DNA of 20,968 nt from NCBI GenBank assembly GCA_002839245.1, contig PGXR01000014.1, positions 1 through 20,968 on the forward strand, given 5' to 3'. Shown in pieces: positions 8,351 to 14,285 of this stretch. The notes beneath the pieces were generated by a model. The model made no database searches and was not told the DNA's origin. It saw only the letters and a program-made list of their open reading frames with translations. Source of the DNA: Spirochaetae bacterium HGW-Spirochaetae-7. GTDB lineage: Bacteria; Spirochaetota; Spirochaetia; Treponematales; UBA12059. The number at the start of each line of letters is the position of its first letter. Position 1 is the first letter of the stretch. The translations under genes were made by a program, and so were the position numbers.

Positions 8351-9279
8351 GGCTGCCTGTACTGTTCGGGGTAGAGGCGCCTGGACATCAGTTCAAGGGC
8401 TTCGACGAATCGCGGACCCGCCCTGGAGACGATGTCGGCGTCGAAAAGCGCTACCTGTCTTGTCCTGACGGCCTTGAGCGACGACCAGCCCGGCCGCCTG
8501 GCGAGCCGTTCCAGGGTCACGGCGTCGCCGTGGCTCTCAGAGGACATGATCCAGTCAGGATCGCGGGCAAGCAGCGATTCGAAGCCGACCACCGGCCAGT
8601 CAGCCTTCGAGTCGGCGAAGCAGTTCCGGCCGCCCGCCGCCTCGATGATCTGGCCGATGAAGGTACCGGGTCCGGCGCTCATCAGGGGTTCGTCCCAGGT
8701 TTCCCAGAATACCAGTGGCCGCTTGCCCGTCGCGATGGCTGGGGTCCGCGCGCGCACCGCCTCGACCCGCGCCTTCATCGAGGCGACGAGGGCCGATGCG
8801 GCGCCGCTGTCGCCCGCGATGCGGCCGACCAGGTCAAGCGCCGCGTAGACCGACTGGAAGTCTGTCGACTCCAGCGCCGCGAACCTGAGCCCGGCGCGCT
8901 CGAACTCGACGGCGAGCTGGCCGTGGGCAGCCAGGTCGCCGAGCACCAGGTCGGGCCCGAGGGACAGTATCGTCTCGACGCTGACCGTCGAAGCCGAGAA
9001 GCCGCCGATCCTGGCGATCGAGGAGGCGGCGGCCGGGAAGTTGCAGTACGTGGTGACGCCGACGACCGAATTCCCGGCTCCGGCTGCGAACAGAATCTCG
9101 GTGATGGCAGGCGACAGCGACACGACGCGCCTCGCTTTGGCGGGCATGGACACGGCGACGCCGCGGGCGTCGGTGAAGGCAACGGCAGCCGAAGCGGACC
9201 CTTTAGGCGAGCCCTGGGCAATAGCGTTTGTCGCCACAAATGCGATCAGGCAAAGCATGGCGACCGTTTTCCGTTTCAA
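8347..9279 (-). CDS. btuF: Cobalamin-binding periplasmic protein (BtuF-like)
   Basis: Substrate-binding protein of a class III metal-chelate importer, 310 residues. A TTG start at 9279 is preferred: it has AGGAGG four bases upstream and gives a complete signal peptide (MKRKTVAMLCLIAFVATNAIA). An in-frame ATG seven codons later would shorten the basic N terminus and has no comparable ribosome site. The mature protein carries family hallmarks: VVSLSPAITEILFAAGAG, VVGVTTYCNFP, a LSLGPDLVLGD helix start and an FWETWDEPLMSAGPGTFI segment. The Tyr-Cys-Asn-Phe-Pro stretch is typical of BtuF-type B12 binders. Expression is expected to be repressed by cobalamin through the leader. Confidence 0.9.
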   Translation of the reverse strand: MKRKTVAMLCLIAFVATNAIAQGSPKGSASAAVAFTDARGVAVSMPAKARRVVSLSPAITEILFAAGAGNSVVGVTTYCNFPAAASSIARIGGFSASTVSVETILSLGPDLVLGDLAAHGQLAVEFERAGLRFAALESTDFQSVYAALDLVGRIAGDSGAASALVASMKARVEAVRARTPAIATGKRPLVFWETWDEPLMSAGPGTFIGQIIEAAGGRNCFADSKADWPVVGFESLLARDPDWIMSSESHGDAVTLERLARRPGWSSLKAVRTRQVALFDADIVSRAGPRFVEALELMSRRLYPEQYRQP

Positions 9280-9280
9280 G

Positions 9281-9393
9281 GCATCCTCCTGTGTTCGAAC
9301 GTCCGGCGCGGCGGCTTGCGCAAGGCCACGGACGGTCGAAGCGGAGGAACGATTCCTGATTGGTGCTTTTTCGACGGGCCGCCAGGATGGCGG
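9281..9393 (-). promoter_or_regulatory. Putative expression platform of the cobalamin riboswitch
   Basis: A hairpin with stem CCGCCA/TGGCGG and loop TCC lies at 9393-9379. Its 3' half includes ATCCTGGC (9388-9381), the exact complement of GCCAGGAT in the B12 box (9456-9449), so the two structures cannot form together. Further on, TCCTCC (9348-9343) is complementary to the ribosome site AGGAGGATGC (9290-9281) of btuF. No U-run follows the hairpin, so control of ribosome access seems more likely than an intrinsic terminator. The complementarity is seen; the mechanism is inferred. Confidence 0.5.
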
Positions 9394-9436
9394 ACTATCG
9401 TTTTACGCCTGTACCACGAAGCGTTCCACGAGACTG

Positions 9437-9545
9437 GCGTGCAAGGGTATCCTGGCTTGCCGATCGCCTTGGCAGGCTTGCGGCATACAGTTACGGGCTA
9501 GCTCCGGCGTCTCACCGGATTCCCCCTCGTCATCGCCGTATACAA
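9437..9545 (-). promoter_or_regulatory. Cobalamin riboswitch upstream of btuFCD
   Basis: Reading the minus strand, the leader contains the conserved cobalamin aptamer parts in order. They are GGGGGAATCCGGTGAGACGC (stem CCGG-loop-CCGG), GCTAGCCCGTAACTGTA, a paired TGCCG/CGGCA stem closed by a GCCT-GCCA-AGGC hairpin, and the B12 box AAGCCAGGATACC at 9458-9446. These match the consensus core of the family (Rfam RF00174) in sequence and spacing. The aptamer is compact, about 105 bases, without a long peripheral extension. The ends are approximate because the 5' boundary is set by the predicted transcription start near 9543. Confidence 0.93.
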
Positions 9546-9549
9546 GGGC

Positions 9550-9578
9550 ACTATAGGTATGTCCCGCGCCACGGTCAA
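9550..9578 (-). promoter_or_regulatory. Sigma70-like promoter for the btuFCD riboswitch leader
   Basis: On the minus strand TTGACC (9578-9573) is followed by a 17-base spacer and TATAGT (9555-9550). Both boxes match the sigma70 consensus in five of six positions at ideal spacing. The predicted start near 9543 places the riboswitch at the very 5' end of the message. It lies back to back with the thioesterase promoter. Confidence 0.75.
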
Positions 9579-9621
9579 GGGGCGTCTTGATGACGGATGT
9601 TCGCGGCATATGGATTGTCGC

Positions 9622-9627
9622 TATACT
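9622..9627 (+). promoter_or_regulatory. -10 box for a probably leaderless thioesterase message
   Basis: TATACT ends six bases before the ATG at 9634, so transcription would start on or next to the A of the start codon. No Shine-Dalgarno sequence precedes the ATG. No good -35 box is visible. Confidence 0.5.
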
Positions 9628-9633
9628 CCACCG

Positions 9634-10056
9634 ATGGAACAAGCCATACAGAACGATTCCGGCTGCTTTTGCTGCGGGATCAACAACGAACACGGTCTCC
9701 ACCTGGCATTCGCATATCCCGCCGACGGCGAGGCGGAGGCTACGCTCGTCGTGCCCGGGTACTTTTCGGGCTGGAAGAACATGACCCACGGCGGCTTCCT
9801 GTCGATGCTCCTTGACGAGGTGATGGCCCATGCCTGCATCCACGTAGCCAATTCCCCCACTGACCGGACGGCCGTCACCGCGGAGATGACGGTGCGATTC
9901 AGGAAGCCGGTCGAGACGGGAACCACGGTACGGATCGCAGGCAAGGTGATGGAGACGAAGGGTCGAATCCTGTCGACGCAAGGCTGGGTCTACGATGTTT
10001 CCGGAGAGGTCGCCGCGGAAGCCCGGGCCCGCTTCCTGATTTCCAGCCAGGCGTAG
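9634..10056 (+). CDS. PaaI/4HBT-type hotdog-fold thioesterase
   Basis: Small cytoplasmic protein of 140 residues, probably an acyl-CoA thioesterase. The N terminus has a Cys-rich CFCCGINNEHGLHL motif typical of a widespread hotdog subgroup that begins with C-x2-C-G and then N-x-x-G-L. The hotdog core follows with the catalytic-loop signature MTHGGFLSMLLDEVMAHA (about 50-67) and the strands VTAEMTVRFRKPVETGTTVRI. The ATG at 9634 is chosen because homology-like sequence begins there and a TATACT box sits just before it; the frame is open further upstream, but the extension runs into the promoter. The acyl substrate is unknown. It may be independent of the next gene, which has its own promoter. 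Confidence 0.87.
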   Translation: MEQAIQNDSGCFCCGINNEHGLHLAFAYPADGEAEATLVVPGYFSGWKNMTHGGFLSMLLDEVMAHACIHVANSPTDRTAVTAEMTVRFRKPVETGTTVRIAGKVMETKGRILSTQGWVYDVSGEVAAEARARFLISSQA

Positions 10057-10089
10057 TCCGGACGACACGGTCGTCGTCGGATCGCCGGG

Positions 10090-10119
10090 TTGCCCGGGCA
10101 GCCCGGGCGAGCCTATACT
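10090..10119 (+). promoter_or_regulatory. Promoter of tsaC, probably leaderless, with tandem palindromes
   Basis: TTGCCC (10090-10095), an 18-base spacer and TATACT (10114-10119) precede the ATG at 10126 by six bases. The ATG would therefore be at the transcription start, and no ribosome-binding site is visible. The spacer region contains two copies of the 8-base palindrome GCCCGGGC (10092-10099 and 10101-10108) separated by one base. Confidence 0.55.
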
Positions 10120-10125
10120 GCCGTC

Positions 10126-11106
10126 ATGGAGCTGTTGACAACCTCTGCCCGTGACCTCGACCGGGCCGCGGAAGCGATACGGGCAGGCCTGCTGGTCGCC
10201 ATACCCACCGAGACGGTCTACGGCCTCGGAGCGGATGCCTGGAACAGGGTAGCGCTCGCGCGCGTCTTCGAGGCAAAGAGGCGGCCGAGCTTCGACCCCC
10301 TGATCGTCCATGTGGCCGAGCCAGGCGGCGCGGCCGAGGTCGCCGACCTGTCGGTGCCCTACGCGCGGGTCCTGTCGGAGCGCTTCTGGCCGGGTCCGCT
10401 GACCATGGTCCTGCCGAAGCGCGACCGCGTACCCGACCTGGCGACGAGCGGCCTGCCAACGGTGGCCGTCCGCTGCCCCGCGAACACGTTCGCGAGGCAG
10501 ATAATCCGCCGCTCGGGCGTACCAGTCGCCGCGCCAAGCGCCAATCCCTTCGGCTACCTTTCCCCGACCCGGGCCGAGCACGTCGTGGCCCAGCTCGGCG
10601 ACCGCGTCGACTTCATAGTCGACGGCGGCCGCTGCCCGGTCGGCGTGGAATCCACCGTCCTCGACCTGTCATCCGACCCGCCGCTCGTGCTACGCCCGGG
10701 CGGACTGCCGGTGGAACTGCTGGCCGACATCATACACGGCCTGGCGGTTTATGACAGGGCGACCACCAGCCCGACAGCACCGGGGCAGCTGCCGAGCCAC
10801 TATGCGCCCGCGCGGCCCCTGTACCTCGTCGCCTCCGGCGGCCTGCCCGGCGCGGTGCCAGGGGGCACGGCCGCCGCTTTGTGCTTTGGCGTCGAATCGA
10901 CCCGGGCCGCGCTGCGCTCGGGGCGCTGGGCCAAGGTCGTCGACTTGTCACCAAACCGAGACCCTGTCCAGGCTGCTGCCGCCTTGTTCGACATCCTGCA
11001 CGAACTGGATGCCGCGCTCTTCGACGAGCTGTGGGCCGAGCGACTGCCCGACCTCGGGCTAGGCCTCGCGGTCAACGACAGGCTGTACAAGGCCTCGGTC
11101 AAGTAG
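10126..11106 (+). CDS. tsaC: L-threonylcarbamoyladenylate synthase (TsaC/Sua5/YwlC)
   Basis: Cytoplasmic enzyme that makes threonylcarbamoyl-AMP from threonine, bicarbonate and ATP, the first step of t6A formation at position 37 of ANN-decoding tRNAs. The 326 residues make it the long Sua5/YwlC form, longer than E. coli TsaC. The YrdC domain (about 1-200) shows GLLVAIPTETVYGLGADA, KRRPSFDPLIVHV, RFWPGPLTMVLP, VAVRCP, VPVAAPSAN and VESTVLDLS, ending with LRPGG. A linker with PGQLPSHYAPARPLYLV marks the C-terminal Sua5 domain (about 220-326). The ATG at 10126 is where the family begins; upstream in-frame codons run through the promoter. The gene is usually essential or important for growth. Confidence 0.94.
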   Translation: MELLTTSARDLDRAAEAIRAGLLVAIPTETVYGLGADAWNRVALARVFEAKRRPSFDPLIVHVAEPGGAAEVADLSVPYARVLSERFWPGPLTMVLPKRDRVPDLATSGLPTVAVRCPANTFARQIIRRSGVPVAAPSANPFGYLSPTRAEHVVAQLGDRVDFIVDGGRCPVGVESTVLDLSSDPPLVLRPGGLPVELLADIIHGLAVYDRATTSPTAPGQLPSHYAPARPLYLVASGGLPGAVPGGTAAALCFGVESTRAALRSGRWAKVVDLSPNRDPVQAAAALFDILHELDAALFDELWAERLPDLGLGLAVNDRLYKASVK

Positions 11107-11206
11107 GGGAAGGGAGTCGGCCTCGTGGATTTTGCCGGCAGCCTGGTGCCGGAGCGATCCTGGAGCTGCAGGTGTTTCCACAGTATTGCCATTCGGCTCG
11201 GTTGGC

Positions 11207-11235
11207 TGGAAAACGCGCCAGGCAAGAATTATGAT
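11207..11235 (+). promoter_or_regulatory. Candidate promoter upstream of the TCAC tract
   Basis: TGGAAA (11207-11212), a 17-base spacer and TATGAT (11230-11235) give a four-of-six and five-of-six match to sigma70 boxes. An ATG at 11242 lies exactly six bases after the -10 box, the same geometry as the two TATACT genes upstream. Confidence 0.45.
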
Positions 11236-11251
11236 TTACTCATGATTGCCC

Positions 11252-11434
11252 ATGGACACGATCTGGAAAAGCGAACATCACTCACTCACTCACTCACTCA
11301 CTCACTCACTCACTCACTCACTCACTCACTCACTTCGTAGATTTGCCGGAGGAGCTGGCATGTGTCCCTGCCTTCCTTCCGAACTACCACCTGGTCGAAC
11401 ATATGGCTTGCCGGTATACAGAGGAGTAGCATAA
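11252..11434 (+). other. Short upstream ORF running through the TCAC repeats and overlapping the receiver gene
   Basis: From ATG 11252 the frame is open through the repeats, encoding Ser-Leu-Thr-His units. It reaches an internal ATG at 11360 that has an excellent ribosome site (GGAGGAG, five bases before). It stops at TAA 11432-11434, sharing a base with the receiver start codon (TAATG). The last 24 codons, 11360-11434, could act alone as a leader peptide coupling translation to the receiver gene. The ATG at 11242 reads another frame and stops at 11340. The amino-acid sequence resembles nothing known, so a regulatory role is more likely than a functional protein. Confidence 0.3.
11278..11333 (+). 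repeat. Tandem tetranucleotide repeat, (TCAC) x 14
   Basis: Fourteen perfect, uninterrupted TCAC units (56 bases), with one further T matching. Such tracts change length by slipped-strand mispairing; because the unit is four bases, each gain or loss moves a reading frame across it. It lies 100 bases before the receiver gene start and downstream of a candidate promoter. Confidence 0.98.
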
Positions 11435-12663
11435 TGGCTGCCGCTCAAGGCAAGAGGACGCTTCTTCTGGTGGAAGATGAAGTAATCATAGCCCTTGCTG
11501 AAAAAATGTCTCTTGAGAAGTATGGGTACACCGTTATTTCGGTGTACACCGGGGAAGAAGCGATCGCGGCGACAGAAGATACGTACAAGATCGACCTGAT
11601 TCTCATGGACATCGACTTGGGCAAGGGCATCGATGGCACGGAAACAGCTAAAATGATTCTTGAAAGCCATGACCTGCCCGTTGTTTTCGTTTCGAGCCAT
11701 ACAGAGCAGGAAATTGTCGAAAAGACAGAAAAGATCACCTCGTACGGTTATGTCGTCAAGAACTCGTCGATTACCGTGCTTGACGCGTCGATAAAGATGG
11801 CCTTCAAGCTGTTTGAAGCAAGAAAGTCAATCTCGCAAAGCGAATTGAAACAAAAAACCATGATAGCCAATATATCCGACGTCATCGGCATCTTGGGCGT
11901 TGACGGAATAATGAAATATGCAAGTCCCAACGTGGAGAAGTGGTTCGGCTGGCTACCGGAAGACCTGGTAGGAACCGACGGCTGGTTGACGATCCATCCT
12001 GACGACCTGGAACGCATCAAGAAAGTCTTTCGCGTACTGCTTGGAGAAGACAATGCATCAACGATGGTGGAGTACCGGTATGTATGCAAAGATGGCGCTT
12101 GCCGGACGATTGAACTCACCGCCACCAACCTGGTAAACGATCCGGTTCTGGGAGGAGTACTACTGAACTATCATGACATTACCGGGCGTAAACAGGTGGA
12201 AGAAAACCTGCGGACCCATCAGATCGAGCTGCAGATGCAGAATGACGAACTGCGCGATAAACAGGCGGATATCGAGGCTTTGCGTCTGAGGTATTTTGAT
12301 TTATACGACATGGCGCCGGTAGCATATGTTAGCCTGGACGTAACAGGGCTGATCAAGGGAGCAAACCTGACCGCCGCCAATCTCCTTGGAGTTACCCGGC
12401 ACGATCTTGAAAAAATCAGTTTCAGCAAATTCATCGACGCAGACGATCAGGATATCTACTACCTGCTCCGAAAGAGGCTCTTCGATACGGGTGGTCCGCA
12501 ACATTGCGAGCTGCGGATGCTGCGGAAGGATGGAACCGTTTTTCCTGCCTATCTGAAAGCCGTCAAGGTTCAGGAAGAAACTGGCGCGACTGTGTGTCGC
12601 GTAGTGGTTGTGGAACGTGAGCGGAACGAGTCTCTGGAAATCCGGAAGGGAGATCCGCGATGA
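11434..12663 (+). CDS. Receiver-PAS-PAS signalling protein
   Basis: Cytoplasmic signalling protein of 409 residues with no DNA-binding domain. The receiver domain (about 8-130) has VEDE acidic residues (E14/D15), the phosphoacceptor D59 in LILMDIDLG, Ser residues in VVFVSSHTE and Lys in GYVVKNSS. A first PAS domain (about 145-262) ends in the usual YHDITGRKQVEENL. After a short coiled linker, a second PAS domain (about 285-395) contains YDMAPVAYVSLDVTGLIKGAN. The start is ATG 11434, with GAGGAG seven bases upstream and the receiver domain beginning at once. Its stop overlaps the next gene (ATGA). It probably receives phosphate from, or relays signals to, the downstream kinase. Codons are more A/T-rich than in tsaC. 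Confidence 0.9.
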   Translation: MAAAQGKRTLLLVEDEVIIALAEKMSLEKYGYTVISVYTGEEAIAATEDTYKIDLILMDIDLGKGIDGTETAKMILESHDLPVVFVSSHTEQEIVEKTEKITSYGYVVKNSSITVLDASIKMAFKLFEARKSISQSELKQKTMIANISDVIGILGVDGIMKYASPNVEKWFGWLPEDLVGTDGWLTIHPDDLERIKKVFRVLLGEDNASTMVEYRYVCKDGACRTIELTATNLVNDPVLGGVLLNYHDITGRKQVEENLRTHQIELQMQNDELRDKQADIEALRLRYFDLYDMAPVAYVSLDVTGLIKGANLTAANLLGVTRHDLEKISFSKFIDADDQDIYYLLRKRLFDTGGPQHCELRMLRKDGTVFPAYLKAVKVQEETGATVCRVVVVERERNESLEIRKGDPR

Positions 12664-14285
12664 AAAAAAGTAAGCTTGCCATGGCGGAAGAAGAAGTCGA
12701 ACCGGCAGAGGATGCAACCGCCTTGGATACCGGGTTCCCCGTCGTCGGAATCGGCGCATCCGCCGGAGGGCTGGCCGCCTTCGAGGCGTTCTTTGCCGGC
12801 ATGCCCGCCGACGTCGAGCCGGGCATGGCTTTCGTACTGGTACAGCACCTGGCGCCGGACCACAAGAGCATCCTGACCGACCTCATCAGGCGCTATACCC
12901 GCATGCAGGTATTCGAGGTCGAAGACGGCATGAAAGTGAATATCAACTGCGCTTACATCATACCGCCGGGATACGATATGGCCTTCCTGAACGGGTGCCT
13001 GCACTTGCTTGAGCCCGCGTCCCCCCGGGGCCAGCGCTTGCCCATAGACTTCTTTTTTAGATCGCTGGCCCAGGACCAACGGGAACGGTCCATTGCCATC
13101 GTTCTTTCCGGAACGGGCTCGGACGGCAGCCTGGGTGTGCGCGCCATAAAGGGCGAAGCCGGCATGGTAATGGTCCAGAGCCCGGAAAGCTCCGAGTACG
13201 ACGGCATGCCCCGCAGCGCCATCGCCACCGGCATGGTTGACTTTGAACTACCTCCGGCCGAGATGGCTGCATCCCTCATCTCCTACGCCGCCCACGCCTT
13301 TGGAAAGGTACCGCTCGAAACCATAACTACTACGGCAAATGTGAATTCCATCAAGAAAGTTTTCATTTTGCTCCGCGACCAGACCGGCCACGATTTTTCC
13401 CAGTACAAGCCGAACACCATCATGCGGCGCATAGAGCGACGCATGGCAGTTCACCAGATTGACAGGCTGGACGCGTACGTCAAGTATCTACAGAGCGCCA
13501 GCGACGAAGTGCAGGCGCTGTTCCGTGACATGCTGATAGGCGTTACCAATTTCTTCCGCGATCCCGAGGCCTTCGCCGCGCTGGAGGAATCGGCAATCCC
13601 CAAACTCTTCGAGGGCAAGAGTACGGGCTCGGTCATCCGGGGCTGGGTTCCCGGGTGTTCCACCGGAGAAGAAGCCTATTCCTTGGCCATGCTGCTTGTG
13701 GAATACATGGGCAAGCTCAAAAAAAGCTTTTCCCTGCAGATCTTCGCCACCGACATCGATCCGCTGGCCATTGCCGTGGCCCGCGCCGGTGTCTATCCGG
13801 CAAGTATCGCGGCGGACATTACCTCGGAAAGACTGGCCCGTTTCTTCTCGGTGGAACCTGCCGGAGAGGATGGGCCGCCGCTTTCGTACCGCATCAACAA
13901 GAACTTGCGCGACGTGCTGATCCTCTCGGAACAGGACGTGATAAAGGATCCGCCCTTCTCCAAACTTGATATCATCAGTTGCCGCAACCTGATGATCTAC
14001 CTGAACGGCGAACTGCAGAAGAAGCTCGTTCCGCTCTTCCACTATGCGCTTAACCCGGGCGGAATGCTTTTCCTTGGAACGTCTGAAACAGTCGGCGAAT
14101 TCGTCGACCTCTTCGGGGTTGTGGACCGCAAGGCAAAGCTGTACCAATGCAAGAGGAATTCGCTGGGCGTGAGGTACATGGCTCTGGGCGGTTTTCTCCC
14201 TCCCCTGGCAACCTCGGTAACATCGTCTCCGCGTCCTACAGCGAAAAAGGGCAAACTGACGGCAAGGCCTCGTTGCGGGTACTAG
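12660..14285 (+). CDS. CheB-CheR part of a chemotaxis-like fusion kinase (broken by frameshift)
   Basis: The 541-residue product holds a CheB-type methylesterase domain with catalytic Ser34 (GIGASAGG), His63 (VQHLAPDHK) and Asp155 (SGTGSDGS). Next comes a CheR-type methyltransferase: an N-terminal helical part (DFSQYKPNTIMRRIERRM) and a SAM-binding domain with GWVPGCSTGEEAYSLA, IFATDIDPLAI and ISCRNLMIYL. It ends with FGVVDRKAKLYQ, where full-length CheB-CheR-PAS-kinase fusions continue into a linker and then LAEQ-type sequence. Here that continuation is in the -1 frame from about 14250, and this frame stops at 14283-14285. The start ATG overlaps the upstream stop (ATGA) and has an AAGGGAG ribosome site. 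Both enzymatic domains appear intact. Confidence 0.88.
   Translation: MKKSKLAMAEEEVEPAEDATALDTGFPVVGIGASAGGLAAFEAFFAGMPADVEPGMAFVLVQHLAPDHKSILTDLIRRYTRMQVFEVEDGMKVNINCAYIIPPGYDMAFLNGCLHLLEPASPRGQRLPIDFFFRSLAQDQRERSIAIVLSGTGSDGSLGVRAIKGEAGMVMVQSPESSEYDGMPRSAIATGMVDFELPPAEMAASLISYAAHAFGKVPLETITTTANVNSIKKVFILLRDQTGHDFSQYKPNTIMRRIERRMAVHQIDRLDAYVKYLQSASDEVQALFRDMLIGVTNFFRDPEAFAALEESAIPKLFEGKSTGSVIRGWVPGCSTGEEAYSLAMLLVEYMGKLKKSFSLQIFATDIDPLAIAVARAGVYPASIAADITSERLARFFSVEPAGEDGPPLSYRINKNLRDVLILSEQDVIKDPPFSKLDIISCRNLMIYLNGELQKKLVPLFHYALNPGGMLFLGTSETVGEFVDLFGVVDRKAKLYQCKRNSLGVRYMALGGFLPPLATSVTSSPRPTAKKGKLTARPRCGY

Larger units (their letters stand above)
11107..11433 (+). other. Intergenic region with promoter, TCAC repeat tract and short upstream ORF
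   Basis: No conventional gene is seen between tsaC and the receiver gene. The stretch holds a small hairpin (CCGGCA/TGCCGG, 11135-11152) without a T-run, a candidate promoter, a run of tetranucleotide repeats, and a strong GGAGGAG ribosome site at 11348 leading into a short ORF that overlaps the next gene. The parts are described separately. Confidence 0.8.

Noticed and set aside
8275..9501. Long plus-strand open frame opposite btuF and the riboswitch
   Set aside because: Antisense to btuF with low-complexity Arg/Gly content and no domain.
10061..10075. Intrinsic terminator after the thioesterase gene (GACGAC/GTCGTC stem)
   Set aside because: The stem is short with a three-base loop and no T-run follows.
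9403..10581. Long minus-strand open frame over the riboswitch, thioesterase and tsaC
   Set aside because: It crosses the cobalamin aptamer, two promoters and two well-supported plus-strand genes, and its composition is that of a shadow frame.
11135..11152. Intrinsic terminator after tsaC (CCGGCA/TGCCGG)
   Set aside because: No T-run follows on either strand, and the stem is only six bases.
11278..11333. CRISPR array or surface repeat protein encoded by the TCAC tract
   Set aside because: The unit is only four bases with no spacers, and the encoded Ser-Leu-Thr-His peptide is short and has no secretion signal.
14147..14149. ATG 14147 as a genuine start for an independent kinase
   Set aside because: It has no ribosome site and lies within the CheR coding frame, and family-like sequence in this frame begins only near 14270.
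14243..14249. Programmed -1 frameshift signal
   Set aside because: The heptamer is G AAA AAG, not the standard A AAA AAG, and no clear upstream Shine-Dalgarno-like stimulator or downstream stem was found; kept only as one possible explanation.
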